A DNA stretch of 64,000 nt from Planctomycetales bacterium (GTDB lineage Bacteria > Planctomycetota > Planctomycetia > Planctomycetales > Planctomycetaceae). The notes below the pieces were generated by a model that saw only the letters and a list, made by a program, of their open reading frames with translations, had not been told where the DNA came from and did no database searches. The stretch spans positions 1 through 64,000 of the forward strand of contig JAPLOA010000100.1 in NCBI GenBank assembly GCA_026400835.1, given 5' to 3'. The translations under genes were made by a program, and so were the position numbers. Position 1 is the first letter of the stretch, and every line of letters starts with the position of its first letter. Below are positions 6,842-14,661 of the stretch, piece by piece.

Positions 6842-9352
6842 TCAGGCAACAACCTCTTCGCGATCGGCAGGTTCACGAAAGCCCGGTACGATTCCTCGCC
6901 GCTTCGCATCCTGATCCCGGATGACGACTTTGATCATGTGCACAATCATCAGGATCCCGGCGATCGCGCACAAGATTAACAACGGGGCCTCGTATCGCAG
7001 GAAACCGTCCGGATCACGTGAAAAGAACACTCCGTCGGCAACGATTGTTCCACCTTCGCCCGCATGAAACGTGGCGATCGCATTGTTGCAGAAGTGGAAA
7101 GCCATGGCTGGAAACAGGCTACGACTGTAAATCGCCAGCAGCCCCAGAATGAGCCCCAGCAAAGCCGCATTGAATGCCTGCTGAGGAATCATGTGAATGA
7201 TACCGAACATCATGCTGGAGATTCCAACCGCAATCGCCAGACGACCACCTCGCGCCAGACCACTAAGAATGAATCCGCGAAACGCCAGCTCTTCGCAAAT
7301 CGCAGGAGTCACCGCGAACACGAGCAGAAGCAGCCACGTCGGCTTATCTCCGGTCTTCATCAGCCCCATGACCTGTCGCGCTGACTCGGGGAGTTCAGGA
7401 AACACCTGATGCTCAACCAGAAACTGACTGAGTTCCACGGTCAAAGGATGAGCGACAATCGCCAAACCGACTCCCAGCGCCATGGCGGTTATGGACGGCA
7501 TTCGCAGGCGAAATGTGGCCCGCAAACTCGTGGTCAAAAGCATTCCCATAAACACTGCCGGACACGCGATCATCGTCAACTGCTGAATCACGATCAGCCG
7601 CATCATCGTCAGACCCGGATCTCCGTTGGTGAGATCTGGCTTCATGTATGCCATCGCGACAAACTGCAGCATCAAAATCAGGATGAAGCAGAATCCCGCT
7701 TCAGGCAGAGCAGGAACAGCGTCTTTTGTTCGCAGAAGCTGTTGGAACCACATCCGAATATCGAACTTCTCCGCTTCACGGAACAACACATCTTCACTGT
7801 TATAAAGTTCGATCGCCCACCAAAGCGCCAGCATGCTGTAACCAATGCTCGAGATCAGCACAGGGATCGCATACACAACCAGATTGCCGGAGCTCGCCGA
7901 GTTCAACAGCAGCCCTTTCAGCAACAGTGCCACATTGACGACAGGAATCACGCTGTATAGCGGAGTCATTTCAACAGCGGGCGACAGACAGAACATTGTC
8001 AGTCCCATCACGACCATCAGCAATGGTGTCAGATAATATTGACCTTCTTTTGTTGATCTCGCAAAAGTCGCCAGAGCCAGACACAGCGCACTGAAGAGTG
8101 CAGACAAAGGCAGCAGGAGAATTACCAGCCAGGCCAACGGTGCGAGGCCCGGAAAATCCAGACTGACTCGATTAGCCATTCCGTCACTCATGACCGCTGA
8201 CATCTGTTGCCCGGTCAGTCCCATACTCAACAGATTCAGCAACGCTGTCGCGGTACTAAACAGCATGATCGTGGCAAACTTGCCCAGCACCAGTTCAACT
8301 CGCTTGGCAGGACTGATTAACAACGTCTCCATTGTGCCGCGTTCTTTCTCGCCGGCCCCAAGGTCAATCGCCGGATAAAACGCTCCGGTCAACGCCATGA
8401 TGACCAGCAAAGCCGGGAACATTTTGCTCCATACACTGGCTGCCACCTGTTCTTCACGAGCCACTTCAATCCAGGCGAATCGTGCCGGGTGCTGGAGTTC
8501 TTTCGGCAACCCAGCCTGCTCAAAGCTGAATTTTCGAACAGCATCTTCCCATGACTGCAGAGCCTTCTGGACTCGTCCAAACGCCACCATCGACTTGTCG
8601 TCCGCGCTGTTGCGTACAACAAGCACCGGCGGGACTTGCGTGGCAACAGTCTTCGCATCGACATCCGTCGTCGCTGATGAGGACGTCTGAATTTCCCGCT
8701 GCATGGCTTCCATCGCAGCTCGATAGCCCTTTGGAATAATCACCAGGACCTGAAATCCGCTGGTTCCAAATTGCTGACCAATGTCGTCCTGTGCGGCCGT
8801 CAGCCGGGCTTCTGCCGATGCCGCTTCAGCCGTATCATTTGCAGACGTTGCTGTGGCATTCGTTTCTGATTCAGACGATGAATCACCTGAGGATTGTGAA
8901 GCAGGATCCGAATTTGTCGATGCCACGTCTTCCGGACGAAGCCCATGCAGTCGTTCGATTTTTTCCGCGAGCTGATGAGCGACTTTCAGCAGTTCTTCGT
9001 CCGTCTTCTCACCCCGTCGAGGTCTTCGAGGCGATTTCTCTTTATCATCAGCGGCCGCCGTTCGTTCCGCGAGCACTCGCAGTTTGGACGTTTCTTCTTC
9101 ACCGTCCTCGAACCATTCCTTGCTGATGCCGGCTTCGTCGAGCAGAGCAGGGGACGTCGGCAAATCATCCGCATTCAGCATTACCACCACGCGCGACTGT
9201 TCGCTGAAGGTGAGCATCATTTCGACGATGCCCAGACCCAGCATGGGGTACAGCAGAACCGGCAAAATGGTAATCATGAACAGCGTACGTCGATCTCGAA
9301 GCTGATCTCGCACTTCGCGAAGAAAGACAAGTCTGATATTCTTCCAGCTCAT
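6842..9352 (-). CDS. ABC-2 (NatB-type) permease fused to CPBP intramembrane protease-like domain
   Basis: 836 residues, about twice a normal ABC-2 permease. The N-terminal half is NatB-like: one membrane segment near 25-50, a large extracytoplasmic loop containing a Ser/Thr/Glu-rich linker, then a cluster of membrane segments opening with GAGEKERGTMETLL. The C-terminal part is a second membrane block with the CPBP/CAAX-protease signature in order: EExxxR (EELAFRG, about 687), FxxxH (FGIIH, about 716-720) and HxxxN (HFCNN, about 753-757). The ATPase gene ends 8 bp upstream, so the two form an exporter. ATG at 9352 preferred over the TTG one codon earlier. Substrate unknown; a Na+ or peptide efflux role is only family precedent. 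Confidence 0.88.
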   Translation of the reverse strand: MSWKNIRLVFLREVRDQLRDRRTLFMITILPVLLYPMLGLGIVEMMLTFSEQSRVVVMLNADDLPTSPALLDEAGISKEWFEDGEEETSKLRVLAERTAAADDKEKSPRRPRRGEKTDEELLKVAHQLAEKIERLHGLRPEDVASTNSDPASQSSGDSSSESETNATATSANDTAEAASAEARLTAAQDDIGQQFGTSGFQVLVIIPKGYRAAMEAMQREIQTSSSATTDVDAKTVATQVPPVLVVRNSADDKSMVAFGRVQKALQSWEDAVRKFSFEQAGLPKELQHPARFAWIEVAREEQVAASVWSKMFPALLVIMALTGAFYPAIDLGAGEKERGTMETLLISPAKRVELVLGKFATIMLFSTATALLNLLSMGLTGQQMSAVMSDGMANRVSLDFPGLAPLAWLVILLLPLSALFSALCLALATFARSTKEGQYYLTPLLMVVMGLTMFCLSPAVEMTPLYSVIPVVNVALLLKGLLLNSASSGNLVVYAIPVLISSIGYSMLALWWAIELYNSEDVLFREAEKFDIRMWFQQLLRTKDAVPALPEAGFCFILILMLQFVAMAYMKPDLTNGDPGLTMMRLIVIQQLTMIACPAVFMGMLLTTSLRATFRLRMPSITAMALGVGLAIVAHPLTVELSQFLVEHQVFPELPESARQVMGLMKTGDKPTWLLLLVFAVTPAICEELAFRGFILSGLARGGRLAIAVGISSMMFGIIHMIPQQAFNAALLGLILGLLAIYSRSLFPAMAFHFCNNAIATFHAGEGGTIVADGVFFSRDPDGFLRYEAPLLILCAIAGILMIVHMIKVVIRDQDAKRRGIVPGFREPADREEVVA

Positions 9353-9360
9353 CAAAATCC

Positions 9361-10134
9361 TCAGGCTTCCGAGTTTGTCCCGGAGTTACGAACCTCTTCT
9401 TCACGACGCTGTATCAGGTCAAAGAACAATTCTTCGACATCAGGCTGCTGGTATTTGTCGGCCAGTTCCGGAAGCGTCCCTTCCGCCAGAATTTTTCCTC
9501 GATGAATGATCCCGATGCGGTTACACAGCTTCTCCACTTCACGCATGATGTGCGTAGAAAAGATGATACACTTCCCCTGATCACGCAGAGACGACACAGC
9601 CTGCAGCACGGCCCGCGCGACAAGAACATCCAGCCCCGATGTTGGTTCATCAAAGATAATGACAGGCGGATCATGAACAATCGTGCGGGCGATCGAAACC
9701 TTCTGTTTCATTCCGGTCGACATCTTGCCGCCCAGCCGATCCCGAATGTCATTCATCTGCAGGACGTTGAAGATCTCAGTGATGCGAGCCTGCAGTTTTT
9801 CTTCCGGGATTCCGTAGAGTCGACCGTAGTACTCCACCATTTCCCAGGCTGTCATACGATCATAAATGCCCGTGTTGCAGGACATAAAGCCGATGCGGGA
9901 GCGAACCCCTTCCGGGTTACGAACGACGTTGATTCCGTCGACTTCGGCAAGACCTCGAGTCGGTCGCAGTACCGTGCTCAGAATTCGCAGACAGGTCGTC
10001 TTGCCTGCACCGTTGGGCCCCAGCAGTCCATAGATTTCTCCCGGCCGGACTTCAAACGACACATTGTCCAGCGCGCGGAAGATCCCGTTTCTGGGGTCGT
10101 CGAATTCCTTGAAGAGTCCCTGAACTCGGATCAT
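9361..10134 (-). CDS. ABC transporter ATP-binding protein (NatA type)
   Basis: About 257 residues from the ATG at 10134 ([11 protein letters not shown]), where family homology begins; the frame stays open to 10236, but the extra residues do not look like an ABC domain. Walker [12 protein letters not shown], a variant signature [11 protein letters not shown] instead of LSGGQ, and Walker [13 protein letters not shown] are visible, as is the switch histidine in FSTHIM. It energises the permease-CPBP fusion encoded 8 bp downstream. The STGMKQ form is typical of NatA-like and other drug/Na+ efflux ATPases. Confidence 0.92.
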   Translation of the reverse strand: MIRVQGLFKEFDDPRNGIFRALDNVSFEVRPGEIYGLLGPNGAGKTTCLRILSTVLRPTRGLAEVDGINVVRNPEGVRSRIGFMSCNTGIYDRMTAWEMVEYYGRLYGIPEEKLQARITEIFNVLQMNDIRDRLGGKMSTGMKQKVSIARTIVHDPPVIIFDEPTSGLDVLVARAVLQAVSSLRDQGKCIIFSTHIMREVEKLCNRIGIIHRGKILAEGTLPELADKYQQPDVEELFFDLIQRREEEVRNSGTNSEA

Positions 10135-10363
10135 TCGTGGCTCACTGACAAACGGGGCCATCAGAAATCTGACGACAAACGCATCACCGCACTCTGAACC
10201 TACCACACGTAACTGATGCAGGATTGAAACAGTCATTGTTGCGTTCGATCTTTAAGTCGTCAGAATCGGAACAATCAGTCCGAGCAGTCCTGATCGTCGC
10301 AGCAGACTGCTGAGTCGCCTCGCCGATAAACCAGCCGGAGCACACCCGAAGAACGCAGGGATT

Positions 10364-10909
10364 TTGAAATTGGCGTTCATTAATGCGACACGGATTCTGA
10401 AGCTGGCGCTAACCGTTGCGATTCTTTTTGCGATGCTCGGCCGGATCAGAGCCAGTTTCGTCGACAATCGGCATATTTCACCATTGATGCAGTCCGTGGC
10501 CATTGGTGGTCTGGCCTTTGTCGCCACAATCGCCCTCGCGATTCGCGACCTTCGGAAGCTAAGAACTCAGAAGGGCCTCGTGCGTCAGCATCTTGAAAAC
10601 AGATCGGACATTGATGAACGCACATTTTCCGCCGGGTATGAGGTGCTGAGTACGCAACTGGCTATACTCGTGCGTGCAGCAGTCAGGGAATTCTTTATGG
10701 TCCCGGTCGAAAAAATCCGCCCTGACGACAGCCTGGAGCACGATTACCAATTCCAGAGAGTGATGCCGGATTTTCAAGTATTCATCGTATCTCGAGTACT
10801 TCGCGAGTATCATTTGAGCCCCGCCGGTTATCGATTCGACTCCCGAAATCTCGCCAACTTCACCGACCTTGTTAATGAGGTCGGGCGTATCATTTCGAAT
10901 TGCCAATAA
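10364..10909 (+). CDS. Membrane-anchored protein with carrier-protein-like C terminus
   Basis: 181 residues starting at TTG (10364), since no ATG is available before the first membrane segment. Two hydrophobic segments (about 12-28 and 43-60) are followed by a cytoplasmic part. Its C-terminal 85 residues, from VPVEKIRPDDSLEHDY onward, resemble an acyl-carrier-protein fold (PxDSLxxDL-like helix I-II region) but lack an obvious phosphopantetheine serine in a DSL motif after helix I. I do not know the function. One base separates its stop from the next ATG, so the two genes are likely co-transcribed. Confidence 0.6.
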   Translation: MKLAFINATRILKLALTVAILFAMLGRIRASFVDNRHISPLMQSVAIGGLAFVATIALAIRDLRKLRTQKGLVRQHLENRSDIDERTFSAGYEVLSTQLAILVRAAVREFFMVPVEKIRPDDSLEHDYQFQRVMPDFQVFIVSRVLREYHLSPAGYRFDSRNLANFTDLVNEVGRIISNCQ

Positions 10910-10910
10910 C

Positions 10911-12563
10911 ATGCCCGCCTCAAGATCTTCCAATTTCCCTTCTGTATTGCTTTCTCCGCTGTTGCTTCTCAGCGGTTCGGTACTTGTGGCCGGTGAGGCA
11001 CCGGCCATCGATCGCTTGTTTCCGCCGGGTGGCCAGCGAGGAACTTCCTTCGAAGTCAAGCTGACGGGCAAGGCAGGAGACGGAGAAGTCAAGTTGCACT
11101 CCGAAGCGGACAGCATCACGTGGGCTCTCGGAGAGAAACGCGATACGGCCACAGTGACCATTGCCCCGACGGCTCGAGGCGGAGTTCACTGGCTTCGCTA
11201 CAGCAATCCTTCCGGTGCCACAGAACTCAAGCCGTTCGTCGTCGGACTGATTCCGGAGGTCACGGAGACTGAACCAAACAATAAGATCGCAGAAGCTCAA
11301 CAGGCTGCTTTGCCCGCGGTTACAATCAACGCAGCCTTCGAGAAAGCTCGTGATGTGGATTCGTTCGCTGTGCAGTTGACCAAAGGGCAGACATTGGTCG
11401 CGGCGTTCCTTGGTAACGATATTCTCAATTCTCCAATGGACGCGGTGCTTCAGGTCTCTAATGCTCGTGGAACGGTGTTGGCTCAGAACAACGACGACAC
11501 CAGTCTCGATCCGCGTTTGATCTTCACAGCACCGTCTGATGGAACCTGGTATGTGCGAGCCTTCGCGTTTCCATCAGCTCCCAACAGCAATATCGCGTTT
11601 GCCGGCGGTGCAGACTACGTGTATCGGCTGACTCTGGCGACTCAGCCGGTTGTGGAACATACAACCCCGCTTGTGAAACCGCCCGGCGACGGTGAAGTCA
11701 CTCTGAACGTACACGGCTGGAACATTGCAGCTCCCACAGCAGCATTGCCTGCAGGATCCAGCACGATGGATGTCGGCCTCGCACTTCCATACTCGGTGCC
11801 AGCATCTGACCTGCCCGTGGTTGTTGAATCGCAGTTGCCTGCCGAGCGAACACTCACAGTGCCGATCGTGGTCAGCGGCATGATTGCTCCGGAAGGAACC
11901 GATACTTATCTGATCAACGCCACGAAGTCGCAACAACTAAGCTTTTCCGTTCAGGCTCGAAGGTATGGCTCACAACTGGACCCGGTGCTGTCTATTCAGG
12001 ATAAAGACGGCAAGCCGCTTACAGAAGCTGATGATATCAACGGTGAAAACCCGGACGCGGAACTGAGTTTCAACATTCCTGCTGACGGTCAGTATCGAAT
12101 CGTCGTGAGTGATCGATATCAGCATGTGAGCGAGCGATTCTTTTATGTGCTGCGATGCGAAGAAGCGAAAGCCTCTTTTGATGTCGAGTTAAAAACGACT
12201 GCATTCACGGTGCCAGCCGACAAACCCCTCGAGATTCCGCTGACGATCGCTCGACGCAATGGATTTGCCGAAGCGATCGACTTCAAAATCGAAGGACTAC
12301 CGGAAGGATTGACCGCAGAGTGTCCTCGATCAGAGAAAGATGGCGACTCTTCCAAGGCTGTAACAATCAAAGTCTCCGGCACTGCCAAAGCGTCGTTCTC
12401 AGGTGCGATCAAGATCATCGCTGAATCCGTTGACACCAAAGTGCCGAAGCCTGCGTCGCTGTCATTGGCCGACCGAACCATCGTCAGCCAGCTTTGGCTG
12501 ACGGCTGTTGCACCGGAACCACCGGCAGCGGCGGCGGATCCAGCGGCACCGGCTGTGCAGTGA
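10911..12563 (+). CDS. Secreted protein with PPC (pre-peptidase C-terminal) domains
   Basis: 550 residues from ATG 10911 (MPASRSSNF), one base after the preceding stop. A signal peptide (SVLLSPLLLLSGSVLVAGEA) leads to an extracellular beta-rich chain. An ETEPNN motif near 120 opens the first PPC-type domain (DVDSFAVQLTKGQTL), and GTDTYLINATKSQQLSF near 325 opens a second. The C terminus is Ala/Pro-rich. No protease or other catalytic domain is present; such PPC-only proteins are common in planctomycetes and their role is unknown, probably carbohydrate or surface binding. Confidence 0.8.
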   Translation: MPASRSSNFPSVLLSPLLLLSGSVLVAGEAPAIDRLFPPGGQRGTSFEVKLTGKAGDGEVKLHSEADSITWALGEKRDTATVTIAPTARGGVHWLRYSNPSGATELKPFVVGLIPEVTETEPNNKIAEAQQAALPAVTINAAFEKARDVDSFAVQLTKGQTLVAAFLGNDILNSPMDAVLQVSNARGTVLAQNNDDTSLDPRLIFTAPSDGTWYVRAFAFPSAPNSNIAFAGGADYVYRLTLATQPVVEHTTPLVKPPGDGEVTLNVHGWNIAAPTAALPAGSSTMDVGLALPYSVPASDLPVVVESQLPAERTLTVPIVVSGMIAPEGTDTYLINATKSQQLSFSVQARRYGSQLDPVLSIQDKDGKPLTEADDINGENPDAELSFNIPADGQYRIVVSDRYQHVSERFFYVLRCEEAKASFDVELKTTAFTVPADKPLEIPLTIARRNGFAEAIDFKIEGLPEGLTAECPRSEKDGDSSKAVTIKVSGTAKASFSGAIKIIAESVDTKVPKPASLSLADRTIVSQLWLTAVAPEPPAAAADPAAPAVQ

Positions 12564-12625
12564 TGCTTTGATTTCTATATGGGACTTATAACCCGTATAG
12601 GACCTATGGTGTTCATCTGGCTGAT

Positions 12626-13171
12626 TCAGCCACCATCTGCAATCCCCGGTAACTGCCGAGCAGCAAGAATCGCATGGTGCAATCGTGACTTGACCGTGCC
12701 CAGCGGCAAGTCAAGGGCCACGGCGATCTCCGGTTGAGTCATATCATCGACGAATCGCATCAGCAGAATCTCTCGATGGACATCGGATAACGAAGCCAGC
12801 GACTGTTCCATATCACTGCGGTCAGAACTCGACGAAGCCTGTGGCTCCGCGATCAACGGCAATTGGTCATCTCCACCGCTGGAGCGTTGTCGTTTCTTCC
12901 GAGCCGCAATCGAAAAATTTCGAACGGCCGGATAAAGAAACGTCGTCAGCGCGGCGGACAGTTCAAAGCCGGGGAACTTACGGGCGAAGTAGCCGAAAGT
13001 TTCCTGCATAACGTCCAGAGCATCGTCGTGGTGTCCGGTAACTCGCAGAGCCAGCCGCATGGTCCAGTCACGATAACGGAAATATAGAACCTCAAAGGCC
13101 CTCGCATCGCCTGCGTTAACAGCAGCGACCAGCTCTTGATCGGTTCGATTGTCGATCGGTGCCGGTGCCAT
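12626..13171 (-). CDS. ECF-type RNA polymerase sigma factor
   Basis: 181 residues with region 2 (FEVLYFRYRDWTMRLALRV...VMQETF) and region 4 (SDVHREILLMRFVDDMTQPEIA then LGTVKSRLHHAI) of sigma-70-family extracytoplasmic-function factors. It should direct RNA polymerase to a small regulon. It is divergently placed (about 240 bp between starts) from a single-pass membrane protein with a dockerin-like tail, followed by secreted cohesin-like and VIT/VWA proteins. This suggests that these surface proteins form its regulon or its signalling arm. No classic zinc-binding anti-sigma motif is visible next door. Confidence 0.9.
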   Translation of the reverse strand: MAPAPIDNRTDQELVAAVNAGDARAFEVLYFRYRDWTMRLALRVTGHHDDALDVMQETFGYFARKFPGFELSAALTTFLYPAVRNFSIAARKKRQRSSGGDDQLPLIAEPQASSSSDRSDMEQSLASLSDVHREILLMRFVDDMTQPEIAVALDLPLGTVKSRLHHAILAARQLPGIADGG

Positions 13172-13414
13172 GAACAGTTGAGTCCCGGATTCCAGTGGTC
13201 AAAGTCCGCCGTCGCACGACGCGCGGCAGACGATGTGAGCGGAGTACGTTACCGGCATTCGATTTCAGCGGGAAATCATTGGAAAAATCTGTTTCCGGAA
13301 ATCCTGCTGGATTCGTTGAACCAATTTGAGCAGTCACTCACTTAACAACCAGAGAAGCAAAATCGATTGAGCTGCTTTTCGCAAAAGTCATCTGTAAATC
13401 CGAGCACTCAAGAC

Positions 13415-13870
13415 ATGTTGAATCCTGCAGAACAAGATGATCTCCCGGAACTGCCATCGGGCCTGGCGTCGGAGTTGAAGAACCGATACGGACCCGTTCC
13501 AGAGATTCCCGAGGCGATTGATCGAGCAATTCTTGCGGATGCTCAGCAACATCTCCTTCAAGCATTTCCTGTGAGAGCCAGGTCAAAGTGGAGATGGCGA
13601 ATTGCTGTCATCGGCTCTTCCATGGCGGCCGCCTGCTTGTTGTTCCTTACCTTTCAATCACAAGAGCCTCAACAACCGGCGAATGTGGCACACGATCGGG
13701 GATCTGAACGAGATCTCGATGGGAACGGACAAGTCGACATTCTGGATGCGTTCGCCATCGCACGAGAAATCCAAAGTGGACGAAACCAACCGGAGTTCGA
13801 CATCAATGGCGACGGACGCCTGACTCAGGCTGATGTGAATGAGATTGCTCAACGAGCTGTAGCGCTGTAG
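13415..13870 (+). CDS. Single-pass membrane protein with dockerin-like calcium-binding tail
   Basis: 151 residues from ATG 13415. An N-terminal cytoplasmic segment of about 65 residues precedes one membrane helix (AVIGSSMAAACLLFLTF). The extracytoplasmic tail has two EF-hand-like dockerin type I loops, DLDGNGQVDILDAFAIAREI and DINGDGRLTQADVNEIAQ, 20-30 residues apart. Its position, divergent from an ECF sigma factor, and its topology would suit an anti-sigma or sensor role, but the N-terminal part lacks a recognisable anti-sigma domain. An earlier in-frame TTG at 13367 is less likely as the start. Confidence 0.75.
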   Translation: MLNPAEQDDLPELPSGLASELKNRYGPVPEIPEAIDRAILADAQQHLLQAFPVRARSKWRWRIAVIGSSMAAACLLFLTFQSQEPQQPANVAHDRGSERDLDGNGQVDILDAFAIAREIQSGRNQPEFDINGDGRLTQADVNEIAQRAVAL

Positions 13871-13895
13871 TGGAACGTCACGACTTAGTATTGGC

Positions 13896-13951
13896 GTAGG
13901 ATGGGCATTCTTGCCCGTCGAATGAAAGTCGGACAAGAATGTCCAACCTAC
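13896..13951. repeat. Compound palindrome, family 3, copy 1
   Basis: GTAGG...CCTAC ends enclose two smaller palindromes, GGGCATTCTTGCCC and GGACAAGAATGTCC. The same element in opposite orientation lies at 57686-57760. It sits 25 bp after the dockerin gene and before the cohesin-like gene. Confidence 0.75.
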
Positions 13952-14007
13952 AAATTGGACTTTGGCAACGCACTGGCAATGAATCAACCAAAATCAGGAC
14001 CAACACC

Positions 14008-14574
14008 ATGTCCTCAGAACCATCACTCTATCGATCATGCCAGTCACGGCCCTTTCAGATTCCGCTATGCTGGGCGTTGCTGATCGCTTTTGATCTGTGC
14101 CTGATGGCTTTCGCAATGGCTCAGGAGCCACAGCAAGGCTCAGCCAATGTCCCTGTGCAAACCGAGGAAGTCTCGATTCCCGGCCCGACGGATGCATCAA
14201 AAGACTCCATTCGCTTTGAAGCGATCGATGTCTTTCTGGATTCCGGCGACCTGCCATTAGCGGCCTGGCAACTGGAACTTCGCAGCCTCACACAGGATGT
14301 CGAAATTGTGGGGATCGAAGGCGGAGAACATCCGGCATTTAAAGAACCGCCGTACTACGACCCTCGAGCCATGAACAACAATCGAGTCATCCTCGGTGCG
14401 TTTAACACGGGATCTGATAACCAACTTCCCAGCGGTCGCAGTCGAGTGGCCAGAGTCCATGTGCAGATTACCGGACCAGGCGAACGCTTGTGGCATACCG
14501 AACTGACGACATCGGCCTCGTCGGATGGAAGAAACATCCCCGCAGAGCTTTCAATTGCCAAAGCCCAGGGCTGA
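14008..14574 (+). CDS. Secreted cohesin-like protein
   Basis: 188 residues from ATG 14008. A basic N terminus and hydrophobic stretch (CWALLIAFDLCLMAFAMA) act as signal peptide or anchor. The mature part (RFEAIDVFLDSGDLPLAAWQLEL...) looks like one cohesin-type beta sandwich, with GSFD/GAFNTG-like and ARVHVQI strands. The preceding gene has a dockerin-like tail, so a cohesin-dockerin pair held at the envelope is a reasonable inference. It lies about 90 bp upstream of the VIT/VWA gene. Domain call is by pattern only. Confidence 0.65.
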   Translation: MSSEPSLYRSCQSRPFQIPLCWALLIAFDLCLMAFAMAQEPQQGSANVPVQTEEVSIPGPTDASKDSIRFEAIDVFLDSGDLPLAAWQLELRSLTQDVEIVGIEGGEHPAFKEPPYYDPRAMNNNRVILGAFNTGSDNQLPSGRSRVARVHVQITGPGERLWHTELTTSASSDGRNIPAELSIAKAQG

Positions 14575-14661
14575 CACATTTTCGAATTCAGATTTCCGAT
14601 TGCCGATTTTGAAATTTTAAAAGCGACTGAGCACACTCAATAAATCAGGAGTTACCAACAG

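Noticed and set aside
6548-6979. Plus-strand frame of 143 codons in the gap after the aminotransferase
   Set aside because: Runs into the antisense of the ABC permease; no motif or SD.
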